A DNA stretch of 64,000 bases, taken from NCBI RefSeq assembly GCF_020360975.1, contig NW_025408668.1:2294001-2358000 (forward strand), written 5' to 3'. The notes below the pieces were generated by a model. The model worked only from the letters and a program-made list of their open reading frames with translations. It was not told where the DNA came from and did not search any database. Positions 21,270 through 32,446 of the stretch are shown here, piece by piece. The stretch is from Hirsutella rhossiliensis (Eukaryota > Ascomycota > Sordariomycetes > Hypocreales > Ophiocordycipitaceae). How positions within the stretch are numbered: position 1 is the first letter of the stretch; every line of letters starts with the position of its first letter. Position numbers and translations under genes: made by a program.

Positions 21270-22954
21270 GGCGGTCGGGACTCAAGCCGCGGCACGCGAT
21301 GAGGCCATGGGGGAAGCGAGCTGGCTGCGCGCGTGCGAAGCGCCGGTGAGGAGCTTATCGAGGATCGCACAGAGAAACGGGTCGAGGAAGCGGAGGTTAG
21401 GAGAGGTGAGGTCGGCGGTGGTATGATGTGCTGTGGGTGCACAGGACAAGGGATGGAGAGCGGCTGCTGGAATAGGTGGTGAGTGGGCAGAGGATGCGGA
21501 GAAAATTGTTAGACGGGTGCTGGGCCCGGGCAGGTGCTTGCTTGGAGGGGCGAAATGGGCCGCATGTACAGATACTTTCTGTACTAAGAGTGGGAGATTG
21601 GATACCTGAGTCAGACGAGCAAATGCAGGGCAAAAGAAGTCTCTTGTCAGGGATAAAGTACTTTCTCGGAAATTTGAGTATCTTCTACCGAAAAGAATCC
21701 GCTTTTTCTACGTTCAAGGTACGTACCGGGTGTTTGTACCCGGGCTGATTGCAGATTGAGGTGCAGCGCCTCAATTGAGATGCAGAGAAACAGAGCAAAG
21801 ATGGTCCGTGGATAGGTATCCCAAGTACTGTAGAAAGATGCACGCAAATCGACGGCAGTCTTTGGCTGCCTCGCTTTTAATGGAGTTCTAATGCTGGCAT
21901 CGCGCGCCGCGCATGAGAGAAACGAGGAGAGACAGCTGTTGCTTTGCCTCAAATCACGTGCCTGGACCTGGTACATCTTCATTACAGTCGGAGCCAAGCA
22001 TCAGGTCACCGAGATTAGAGGTGCGGGACCGAAACTTTGTGCACATGCTAAGCTGTCCTGGGCCTCACTTTTACGTACCGACGAGGGCGGGCGGACGTCT
22101 GATTTCGAAGGAGACAATGCTTTGGTCGGAGTAAGCGCATTGAGCTGGACACGCCACTGATCTGGCCTTGTGTGAGATGGAATGGGGCTTCTTGGATGGG
22201 CCACGGTGCCTGTTAGCCGCCGTTGCGACAGGATGTAGAGAAGCCTTTCTTGCAGCATGCGCATCAGTGTCCGTGCATTGCAATGAGCTTGCCGTCGATG
22301 CGATTGATAAGATCAAGGCTCCCCCGATTAACGATGCGGAGCGCTTTTGCTACTCCTTTGCGAGCCTCCACTTCCACGTTCTACGCAGTCGCGGGTCTTT
22401 CCGAGGCCCCGTCCGACTGGCAAAAAGAAACCCCCATTCGCCACGTTCCATGAGGTAATCTTGTTTGATTGCTGTATCCTTCACATGCCGGTGAACGGTC
22501 GGCACGACCAACAGCCATCCAGTCTTGTCGCCAGAGACACAACATCCAACCACAGTGGCGCCTCGACACCCAAGCTCAAAGCCAGAGCGTCTATTCCACT
22601 TACACCGGAAAGACAGGAGATTTACTGACATGCATGAAAACAAGGCTGAGCGTGGCCGACGACAACACCCGCTACCCTGCAGGCAGATCTATATCCTGCA
22701 GGCTGTGTCTAGCTCCGACCTACAATCCTTAACACGCGCCATCCTCGGGCCTAGGGCCATCCTCGAGCCTAGGGCTTTGGGGGGGTGTCAGCTCTCTCGA
22801 ACCACAGACAACACTGTCATCAGTCTACGCCGTTGAGCTGGCTTTGAACGCCGGGTCCAGCAAGCGGTGCTTTATAATATATTTTATCTGACGCCCCGGC
22901 ACGAGTCCCACGAGACAGCCGACCAAACATGCGAAGTGGATCACCGCTTCTTCC
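21270..22954. other. Intergenic, 1.7 kb
   Basis: No supported gene. Contains the demethylase upstream region and an 18-bp tandem duplication (CCATCCTCGGGCCTAGGG and a one-base variant, 22739-22774). Confidence 0.4.
22739..22774. repeat. 18-bp tandem duplication
   Basis: Two adjacent 18-bp units, 22739-22756 and 22757-22774, differ at one position (GGG versus GAG). Confidence 0.8.
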
Positions 22955-23026
22955 GGTTCCATGGTCTAACGGTTATGACTGCGGATTCTGATTCCGCCAG
23001 CGAGGGTTCGACTCCCCCTGGAACCT
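22955..23026 (+). tRNA. tRNA-Gln (anticodon CTG)
   Basis: A 72-bp intronless gene. Acceptor GGTTCCA pairs with TGGAACC, followed by discriminator T. The anticodon stem GCGGA/TCCGC encloses the loop TTCTGAT, giving anticodon CTG for CAG codons. The T loop has TTCGACT. The T stem has one A/C mismatch. Internal A and B boxes are present, and a T run follows at 23030. Confidence 0.92.
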
Positions 23027-23029
23027 GTC

Positions 23030-23034
23030 TTTTT
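23030..23034 (+). terminator. RNA polymerase III terminator of tRNA-Gln
   Basis: Five T residues lie four bases after the tRNA 3' end, the standard Pol III stop signal. Confidence 0.85.
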
Positions 23035-23886
23035 GAAGCTCGTTGCCTGGACCGTGATGCGGCGGATTGCTCGCGATGTGCGGATTGAAAATAATGCATC
23101 AGCTGTCCAGCCATGTATTTTTTTGCCCTTTCCTCGAGGATGGGATTTTACCACGAGGACGGGTTGCGGCCGAGAGCACGTGACGGTCATCTCCACCCTC
23201 TGCGTTGCCTTTTAGGCGGTCAGCAGTATCAACTTGCCTGCCTGCCTACCTACCTCCCTACCCACCTAGGTACCTATTCACTGATGGGCTGAGCAGAACA
23301 TGTCGCCGAAGCTTCGGTACAGTGTGGCAGTCGACAAGGCCGTCACCACGTGGTGTGCTGGTTGATAGGCTAGATGATCCCTCGCTTCCACCGATCGAAA
23401 CCATGCATCAATCGGCCACCATCAACAAGCTAGCAATCTCACCTCGAGCCAGCCCGCCCGCCGTCGACTCGACCTGCTAGTGGCTTGCTGGTGCTACCCC
23501 GGCCGACGCATCTCCCCGCATCTCGCTCCTCGAGAAAGAGAGCTCCTAGCCGTCCTGGGTAGCCCGCTTGGTGCCTCCAGCTGCGCGGCGCAAGGGCCAA
23601 GAGCTGACCCTGTTTCTGCAGCTAATGACCCCGTTCGGCTGGCTCCAGGTTGCTTTTGTGCACGATGCCTCGCCACGTACGGCCCTTGGTGCTGCTTCGC
23701 CGCAGTCCTCTTCTCCTCGCCGTCCCTTCTCTGTTCGGCCCTCACTCGATCCCGCCACCCTCGTCTTTGCCTCACCCAGCGTGCCTGGAGAGTATTAGAC
23801 CCTTGACCCAAAGGAACCAGCTCGTCATACCGCTCCTCTGAGCAGCCTGGAGCAGCCCTTTGCCGCTGCCCTGCACCCGGCTCGCC
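23035..23886. other. Intergenic: upstream region of the phosphatase-like gene
   Basis: No gene supported. Contains a run of degenerate CCTG/CCTA tetramers (about 23238-23275) and pyrimidine-rich sequence before the next start codon. Confidence 0.45.
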
Positions 23887-25666
23887 ATGGCCCCGCTCTG
23901 CCTCGTCGGCGTCCTTGCCGTTGCGCTCATGGCTGCGACTGTTACCGCAGACGATTCCAACCAAGGCATCAGGGTCTGGGCCGCGGCTGCTTACATCACT
24001 CATGGCGAGAGGACCCCCCCGATGGGCGGCCTACAGACCATTCTGACCCCAGAGGGCGCTCAGCAGATGTGGAGGCAGGGCAGCGCGTTCCGCAGTCGCT
24101 ATTTGACTGGCGGTGCAAACGGCAGCCAAAGCGCCGTTCAGGGCATGGCCAGAGATGCCATCGACAACGCACAGCTCAGCGTCCTGTCGCAGGCCGACGA
24201 GTGGGTCGCCGCCGGTGCCATGGCCTTTATGCAAGGCCTCTACCCGCCCAAGACGGACGTCTATGTCGGCGCTGCGGGCGGCCAGGTCTTGGGCCATGAC
24301 TACGCCGACGGAAGAAACACGACAGATTATCCGTTGGAGGGCTACCAATACCCCTGGATTCTGACCGTGCCCCCTCAGGAGAGCTCATCTATCGGGTGCG
24401 TCTTGCACACGCCGCTTGTTCGCAACGGCCCCAGCCAGTCCTTGATCGCTGACGGCGTTTCGTAGGCTTCAGGGAGACGTCGGCTGCCCCGCGTGGCAGA
24501 GCGAGATGGAGACGAACCTGAGAAACAGTCGAGATACGCAGGATCAGGTTGATCAGTACAGAAGTTTATACCAGACGCTGTTCTCGAGCGCTCCGCTTCA
24601 GGGAGTAATACCCCTGGTGCAAGCCAGCTATGAGAATGCGGCCGAGATATACGAACTGGTCAAGTACATGTACACCCACAACGAAACAGTCTTCAACGGT
24701 CTCGACAACGCCCAGGACACCCTGAACACGCTCCAGGCCCTTGCCTTTGCCTCGGAACGTGCCAAGACCAGTCACAACAGCACGAACCCTGACGATTCCC
24801 TCCATGTGCTCTACAGCATCGCCGGCCGAACCCTCGCCAGCCAGGTTGCCAACGATCTTGTCAGAATGCTCGCCGCCGACGGAGGGGGAGGGAAAATGAC
24901 TCTTCTGTTTGGCTCCGCGAGACCGCTCCTTTCTTTCTTCTCGGTGGGTGGCCTGCTCACGCGGCAAAACCTCGTGTCGGGACCATTTTCTCGCTTGCCG
25001 GAGCCTGGCGCCGCCATGATATTCGAAGTCATCTCGGATAGTCAATCAAGCACCTCGGGGAGTTCCCCGGCTATGGGCGACTTGAAGGTCCGCTTCTACT
25101 ACAGGGCCACGGCCAACGCAAACGAGACTTTTGCGACCTACCCGCTGTTTGGATCCGGGTTCGACGGCGCAATCATTCCTTACGCGTCGTTTGTTCGGAG
25201 AATGAGAGACCGGGGCTCTACGCCCTCGGGGTGGTGCGATATCTGCAGCCCTCGCAACACCGTGTACTGGTGCGTCAGTCCGTCTTGCGCGAAACCGAGC
25301 ATCAGCCCCGTAGTCGGGGGCATCATTGGCGCCGTTCTCACCGCGGCCCTCGCTGGCATCATCACCCTTGTGTACCATGTCCTTCAGAAACGCCGCACCA
25401 GCAAAGCACCTCGCGACGGGTCCGCGGGCGGCTTCAGGGGAGCACAGAGACGGCCCGCCGATGCTGATGTTGCCCTGTCCAAGGGCGGGGTGCGCGAGGA
25501 GAGGATCGGGAGCTGGGAGATGCGCGCTAGAGATAAAAACGAGGAACCGACTTCGGATATTGCTCGGGCCGTGACCAAAGATTGCGACACGACGTGGAGG
25601 GAAAGAGATGATGGGGATGGCATCAGTATTACCGGACCGCCGGTGAAGCCGAGGGAGAGTGTATGA
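23887..25666 (+). CDS. Histidine acid phosphatase-like membrane protein, probably non-catalytic
   Basis: Exons 23887-24395 and 24466-25666 (70-bp intron, GTGCGT..GTAG) give 569 residues. A signal peptide covers 1-21. The motif RHGxRxP of the family appears as THGERTP (38-44), so the phosphate-binding Arg before His39 is Thr. In the C-terminal half, where active members carry a His-Asp pair, the sequence reads LFGSARPLLSFFSVGGLL. Several N-glycosylation sites are present (NGS, NTT, NET, NST). A cysteine-rich segment (GWCDICSPRN..WCVSPSC) precedes a transmembrane helix at about 450-472, followed by a basic, disordered cytoplasmic tail of about 95 residues. The predicted topology is an extracellular phosphatase fold anchored in the plasma membrane. 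Loss of both catalytic features suggests a receptor-like or scaffold role (inference). Confidence 0.82.
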
Positions 25667-27278
25667 TGACAGAATGAAACCACTGGACGGTTGGTGCGAT
25701 CCGCAAGCATGGTCGGGTGTCGATAACATTGCACTCATGCTTTTCCACAAGGGAAGGCGTCTAAAACTACAGCCCATCTTCTCGGTAATACGCGAATAGG
25801 GGAGACAACAAACCCGCTACCTCAAAGCCATCGTCCTCTTGGCGATATTTCCCAGCCCTAAACTCGGGCTATATAGTATGCTGGTTAAGTATGGGTAGAG
25901 GCTAATAAAGACGAAGGTGGGCAGTGCTGGCGTAAACCTTGATTTTGCAACTATTTGCCATTCGTGTAACACCGATCTTGCGCCCCGATGCCTCGCTTTA
26001 CATTAAGGTAGGATGGAGGTAGTGCAAGATGGGGCATCTGCCGCCGTTGCAACGCCCCCTGAGGTTGGAGTCCATGCCGATCCGACTCGAGCAATATTAA
26101 CAGGATAATAGGACGAGGCACGAAAACCGCTCCGGGATAAGCTGCCTGCTGCCCAGCGAGGGAGGGAGGGAGGCGCGGCTTCATGTGGCCCAGGCCGAGA
26201 ACCGGTCCCTTTTTGCCGCGCCTGCTCGGATGCTCCGACGATCCCTCCGCTGTCGTTCGGTCTCGCCGGGAATATAGGAAACAGGGGGGGGGGTTTCCTC
26301 CTCGACACAAAGCCCGAGCTTAATGGTATGGGGTCCTTTCCGCTGAGCAGGGAAACAGAGCTTGTCGTTGTATGGATGCGATTTGGTGCTCCTTGCAGGG
26401 AAACCGCACAATGCGACTCTCGTGCTCTTCTTTCTGATTGTGAGATGAGAGCCGTTATAGGGCTGGATATTACCTTTCTGCTCGACAAGATCTCTAAACC
26501 GATTCGTCAGGAAGGATGGACACGAAAATACGTTCTCAGCATAGCTATTCTCAGGCTCTTCTTCTTCCTCGGATCCCGTAATACAGGCCGCCATCAGGCC
26601 ATCAACAACGAGACCATCATTTAAGTTGGCCGACGGCCCGACTGGCTCCAGATGTGTGTATTTGAGGCAATTCAGCCGTGCCGCGGCTCATAATGGGACT
26701 CAACCGCTCCTCCCTGGTGCTACCGTTGTCTCCACGCCCCGTTGGCCCTCGCATGAGAGATCGAACAAGGCTCGCAGAGAGGCAGAGGACCTTTATGGAA
26801 TGAAGCCCATCGGCCAAGAGTATTTAAACCACTCACATGTTTCCAGCCTCGCAAAGCGCGAAAGGATCGGCACATCATCCGTTGATACGATTCGCGGGTT
26901 GACTTCTCGACTCCCTCATCACGGTTGAGACATTGCCGTGCATATATGCACATTGCCAGTTGCAAGTACGGCACCGTCTTCCGAGTATGTATACAAACAC
27001 AGGTTACTTATTCAAGCCGCTTCTTCACTCCCAATGGGTTCAATTGGCCGAGTGGCACATGAAGCCAGTTTCTCGGGTGCTATCTACAAAACCGCCCAGT
27101 ATCGTACGCGCTGCCTGCGGTAGCGAATCTCCTCAAGAACCAAGCTATTGAATCCTTGGCCTTGCCTGGCCGTGCCCAAACGCCAAATATCGTCCCAAAG
27201 AATGTCGTCCAATATATGCAAAGAAGTATGTGTGAAAATTCACCTCGTCGTCAGGCCAGGAGGTGCCGTAGTCATCAT
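25667..27278. other. Intergenic, 1.6 kb, convergent gene ends
   Basis: Lies between the 3' ends of the phosphatase-like gene (plus) and the bZIP gene (minus). No supported gene; frames up to 161 codons look random. Confidence 0.45.
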
Positions 27279-29046
27279 CTACAAATCCATGGTCAAGAGC
27301 TCTAACCTCGACACAACCGACTCCATGTTGGCGCTCATGCGCTGGACACGGGCCATGGCCAGCGTGGCTGTCGCGTTTTCTTTGTCGGCATCCACCAGCT
27401 CATACCTGGAGAGCATCTTCTCTGTTTCGAAGCCGCCAAAGATGTCGGGGCTGCCGAGGCTCTCAGCGTCAAAAGCATCGTACTCCTGGCGGACTGAAGC
27501 GGGCTCGGAGTGGAACAAAGCGAATTCTGGATCGCACTCGAACTCCTCGTCAACAGGTGACTCGACGACGGGTTCCGAAGCCTCAGCACTCTCAGCGGGC
27601 CGCTCAAGAGCGGGAACCTCAATCTTGCTGTCCTCGCCAGACAGGAAGGTCTCCTCAACAAAGTCTCGGGCCTTGCCAGACAGGACTGAGACGTCGACGG
27701 CGCTAGGCATCTCCGGCGTGTCGACAACAAACACTTGAGGCTGGAAATTGTACGCGGCGCCATTGTCGAGGCTGAGCATGGAAAAGTCCATGCTCTGCTC
27801 GGGAACCATGGCCATGCCAATCTGCTGCTGCTGCGAGTGCTGGCCGGCATGAGGGTTGACATCTTTGCGGATGTGGCTCATTTCTTGGGCCTGTTGCTGG
27901 GGCTCAAGCTTGACCTGAGCGGCCTGAGGCGCAGCAGCTGGGTTGGTGCTGAGGTGTTCGAGGAGTGTGGAAAAGGACGGGGATCCGAGAAGCATGCGGG
28001 TCAGGTCGGAGAGCTGCCTATTCTCCTCCTCGAGAGCACGGTTGCGCGCCCGCAAATCGCCGTTCTCATTGACCTTGCAGGCGATTTCCGACTCTAGTTG
28101 AGTGATGTATTCTGCGTCCAGTTAGCGATGAGTCATTTGATGTTGGGATGCGAACAAACTGACCCTTCCTCCGCGAACGGAATGCGCGGGCAGACACCTT
28201 GTTGCGAAGTTGCCTCCGCTCCTTGCTGCTCAGCTTCTTGCCCTCCTCGCTAGCCAGGAGCCGCTCATCCTCGTCCATGTCCTCTTCATCCTTCCTGATA
28301 CGAGGCAGATTGGTAACGGCAGCCTGGCCCTGGGCGTCATGCGTAGACGACTTGGCCCGCATCGAGTTGAGAAGCTGCGTAATCTTTTGTTCGACAATGG
28401 GGTCTGTAGGATGCGGGGCCTTGGCGCGCGACCTCTGCTGCTGGGCACCCGCACGTTGGGCCTGTTGCTGCTGAATGGTGTGCTGCTGCCTCTGTTGGGC
28501 CTGGGCCTTGGCGAGGGCTGCTTGCGAGTGAGCGCCGGGCCAAAGGCGGCCAACGCTGCCTGACGTCGAAGGGACGGGAGGTGAGCGCTTGCTGGGTGCG
28601 TCCTGCTCAATGTTGCTGGGATTGACCGTGTTGAAAAGCTGGTGAGATTCGGCGGGCGACTCGAAGTCGATTTCCATGTTGCTCTGTGCCGGCGATGTGT
28701 TGAAATCGAACATGTCGTTCTCGGGAGTCAGGTTGGACATATACTCGAGGCTGCCAAAGTCCTGATAGCCAGTGTTGTTGGTTTGGTTGACGGCCATGGT
28801 GTTGGCGATGGCACCGGGGACAAAACCCGTCTGCTGGCGGTACATGTCATAGTTGTGACTGGGGCCGCTGAGCGTTTGTGGCGTTGTCGAAGGGATGCTG
28901 GGAGTCGTCACGACGGCGGAGACAGGGCTGGCAAAGGTGGGCTTGGATGATGAGGGGGAGAGCGAGGGAGAGTTGTAGTTGTTATCATATTCGGAGAGGT
29001 CGAGCAAGGCGTCGAGATCGACGTTACTTTGATTTGGCGCAGACAT
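27279..29046 (-). CDS. bZIP transcription factor
   Basis: Exons 29046-28164 and 28111-27279 (52-bp intron, donor GTCAGT) encode 571 residues. The intron falls inside the bZIP: basic region KERRQLRNKVSARAFRSRRK in exon 1 (about 275-294, with the N-x7-R signature), leucine zipper EYITQLESEI..LRARNRALEEENRQL in exon 2. The N-terminal part is Ser/Asn/Pro-rich with an acidic segment (LTPENDMFDFN), followed by a Gln-rich stretch (QQRQQHTIQQQQ) that could activate transcription. The C-terminal half is acidic with a final Leu-rich segment. It is a fungal bZIP of the type I recall being linked to stress and development, but I do not assign a named orthologue. Target genes are unknown. Confidence 0.9.
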
Positions 29047-32000
29047 GGTGATGGCAAGCCCGTGGCCGGGGGGGCTGCGGGGGACACGAAGAGGCTTGAG
29101 GTTGACTATGAAGGCGCTTCGTCCCGAATGGTGATGGCAGAGACGTGGCCGTTTGGTGACGTGAGCCTTTGAATGGATACGTTCGCACTCTGCAGTCTGG
29201 GGTGTATGGGGGCGTTGGTTGCGAAGCGAGTTGATGCCGTCCTCGCCTGAGCAGAACGGTTGGATTCGGTAGACAAAGTTGCGAAGTTGAATGCGCGGCG
29301 ATGGAAGAGGAGGAGGAAAGGGTCAAGATGATGTAGTGAGGGGAAAGAGTCAGGTTCAAAACCAAAACAAAAGGTGGAGAGGCCAAGGTCGAGGGGGGCC
29401 CCAGAGGGGCTATGAAGGGAATGGATGCCTTGGCTTCAGAAGGGGTGCATGGACCTTCCGGGGAGCGGCAGGGGGGGAGGGGCGTGCTGGCGAGCCAAAC
29501 GCGAGGCGCTGGCGGGGGGCGTGCAGGGGACAGGCCGTGGAGGGGGCAGTGGACGCGTCAGCTCTCTCCATCCAGGGTTCCCGAATAGGTTACTCGGCGA
29601 CAGACCATCACATAATCAATCCCACTCGCTGCCGACCCGCCCACCGAGCAGCATGTGTATCGAGGAGTGATGCTGCTAGTTCTGTATCCGCTCTGGCCTG
29701 GGCACAAAGGCACAGCCTGTTAAGCCGCCACCCGCCGCCACTTACGGCCCCCACGCCCTGGACAAGCCGAACTGCTGATACCGCGGACCGCTGGCCTTCT
29801 CCCCCAGGTTTCCTGCGCATCCCGCTGACACGATACGGCACGGCTCACCGCGGCGAGTTGATTTGCATGCCAAACAGCAACGCCCAAGATGACGACCCAC
29901 GAAAAGCTCCATGCCTCCCCATAACAGCCATTCTTGCCTGCCCCATTCTCCCTCTCCGACCTTCTCGCGGCTGAGGGCTATGACGGGTGAATCAAAGGCT
30001 CGGCAAAGCCCGTGCTCTCGCGGAGAGCCGGCCAACCGTCTTCTATTCGCCCCAGCGCCAGGTCAATGGCCGCTCCTGTTGATGCCGATTCGGCCCCGCG
30101 GGGAGGCGGGCTTCGGTCTACCGACAGGTCCGAGATGGTTTGGCTCGGCGCCATTGGCCTTTGGAGTCTCAGCGCTAGCGTCCAACGGACCGTGGCTGTG
30201 TGTATGCTTCGTACAGGGGCCCGACTCGCATTGTGCGACGGCAACCTCTCGCCGGGACGGGCGCTAGAGGAGTCGCTCTCGCGCCATTTCCGAAAGTTGG
30301 GTGCGTCCGTGGTTTCGTACTTTTGCAAGCTGAGACTGCTTGTCGCGACATGATCATCGACTGCGCAGGCCAAAGAAGAATGCCATCCACGACAGGCCGG
30401 TAGGAGGACGAGGAAAAATCGGTTATCTACGGCTTGGGGTACTGCGTAGCACTGTGCGAGGATTGATGGGACATTGAGTGGCAGTGCCTCGCAGTTGCAG
30501 CGATGCAGTGATGCAGCCAGCGACCGTGGAGTAGGATTGTACCGTGTGCACTGTAAAACGGACTGTACGAGACAGTATCTGTATCTGTTGGACTCTGGGA
30601 TATGTGGGATGATATCGGATTGCCGGCAAACTCAGTTGGTGAACAAGTGCGAAGTTGCCCTGTGATTACCTTTACAGGCCATTATGTTCTCAGTACGGCT
30701 CTCTCCCACATTCCGAGCAGATAGCAGCTCGCCTGATGGACGAACTAGAGCTTCCGCAAAGACAGGCCATTTTTGCTATGTTTGTTTCATGCTGAAACAA
30801 ACGCAGGTCTGATCCACGGTGCCCAAGCCCGGCGTGCGGATTGTCGGCATCGTGTCCGTCGGGCCGACGCTTTTAGAGCCGCTTCGTTCTTTCTTTACGG
30901 GCAGCATCATCAGGTATTGCAAGCTTGCAAGGCAGTCTGTGTGTTCAGTCTCTCTAATTGCCACCAAGGCAACTGCTCCGTAGGACAGGCTTTTCCCATG
31001 GCATAGGCGAAACGGGCCTCCAGCGAGAAACCAAACCGGGGTCGTGTTTCTCAGTCTCTCCCAGCACTGGCTAGGGTAGTAGGTATGGCGAAATAGGGTC
31101 TTCCAAGTCGAGTAAATGCTGCAGGTCCTTGTTCCTTACAACCATGAACGTATTGGAGCAAACTGGCACAGCCTGGCACAGCCAGCCTGCACCGGCATGA
31201 TGGTGGAGCACAACAGGCCGAAAGGGTGCTGGGTCTCGTGTTTCCAACAGACGGGGGGCATGGAATCAGTAGCTATTGCCCATTTCCTATTCCTGGCCAG
31301 TCTTGGCCACCACAGCGAACGGCTTGGAATCTGCTCAGCATCACCTGGCAAGCTGGACTGAGTCTGGAAGCATTTGCCAAGCCGCAAAAATTGTCTGTTG
31401 ATGCTGCTGGAAAATTGGGCGTCTTTTTGCGTCTGCTCGACCACGGAAGCATAAAGGGGCCTGCCAAGGTCGGATTTGGGACCATGGGTATTGGGAGTTC
31501 GCCGCGGCGGTCAAAATGATGCTCAAAAGATGAGATTGATGGCCAGGTCTTTGTCGGCACCATGAGCGTGCAGTATTCGTAGAAGGCGTTGAACACCACT
31601 CGATGGTGGCGGTGCCGTCGCTCGGCTGCAGCGGGCTTTGTGGGCCGTATGATAGGACCGGACTAAAATTAGAAACTCACCCGGCCTAGAAAGGAAAACA
31701 TCTGACGGATAGGATGCATTCTTCGTCAGCTTCAACTAGTCAACCTGCCAAGACGGCCGAGGCGTACTTTCGCGGGCGGTTCATGACCCGTCCTCTCGCG
31801 CCTCACCTGTTGCCAAGCGGAGATTGGTGAGCACCCTTCAGCAGGCCTGTTCGAACTTGACTGCATCGGTATCCCGTATTGATTGGGCGTCTAATTACGG
31901 AGTACTGTACGTACTTGTTGTTCGGTCAATTTTTGGTTGGCTGTCAGCCGCATAACACCTGTTCGGCACTCGTTAACGTTTCACCGCCCGGGGCTTAACC

Positions 32001-32446
32001 AGGGCTTAGGTAAGAATGTCGCGACGAGCACAACACTTTGCTGCCCAAATGCAACCAGAGCTTTGGACGGCTGCTTTCATTGTTCGCGCCGGCCGTCAAG
32101 CACTACTTTGCCCAGACTGAGCTGCTTGCTCGTCGCCAACTCTTCTCCTCTCTTTTCACGCACCTCCGCAGACGTTAGTTCCTCCCGTGAACTCGCCGCC
32201 TCTCAAAAACCTGTACGCCGCCACGGAGGAAGCTTGTGAGGGGTGACGACTCGCATCTCCTTCCCTCGTCGCGCCCACGAACACGCACAAGTCCCTCCCT
32301 TCTGCAATCGCTTTGCTTGTGTCACCACTCTCTGACCTTATTTGAGCATTCTCTGCGTCGCCGCCTTTGACCCTGATTTACCCCCGCCGCGACTTGGAGC
32401 TTCCAGCATGCCACGCTCGTCCGAGTAGCTGCATCAGTCGACAAAA
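29047..32446. other. Long intergenic region between divergent genes (3.4 kb)
   Basis: Separates the divergently transcribed bZIP and DUF2293 genes. No frame shows a domain or coding-like composition, and no RNA gene was recognised. The size is large for this otherwise compact window and fits long regulatory leaders or an unannotated transcript. A TACGGAGTA nonamer is at 31896-31904. Confidence 0.4.

Noticed and set aside
29291..29974. 227-codon plus-strand open frame upstream of the bZIP gene
   Set aside because: Low-complexity Gly/Arg translation, no domain, and it overlaps the likely bZIP leader.
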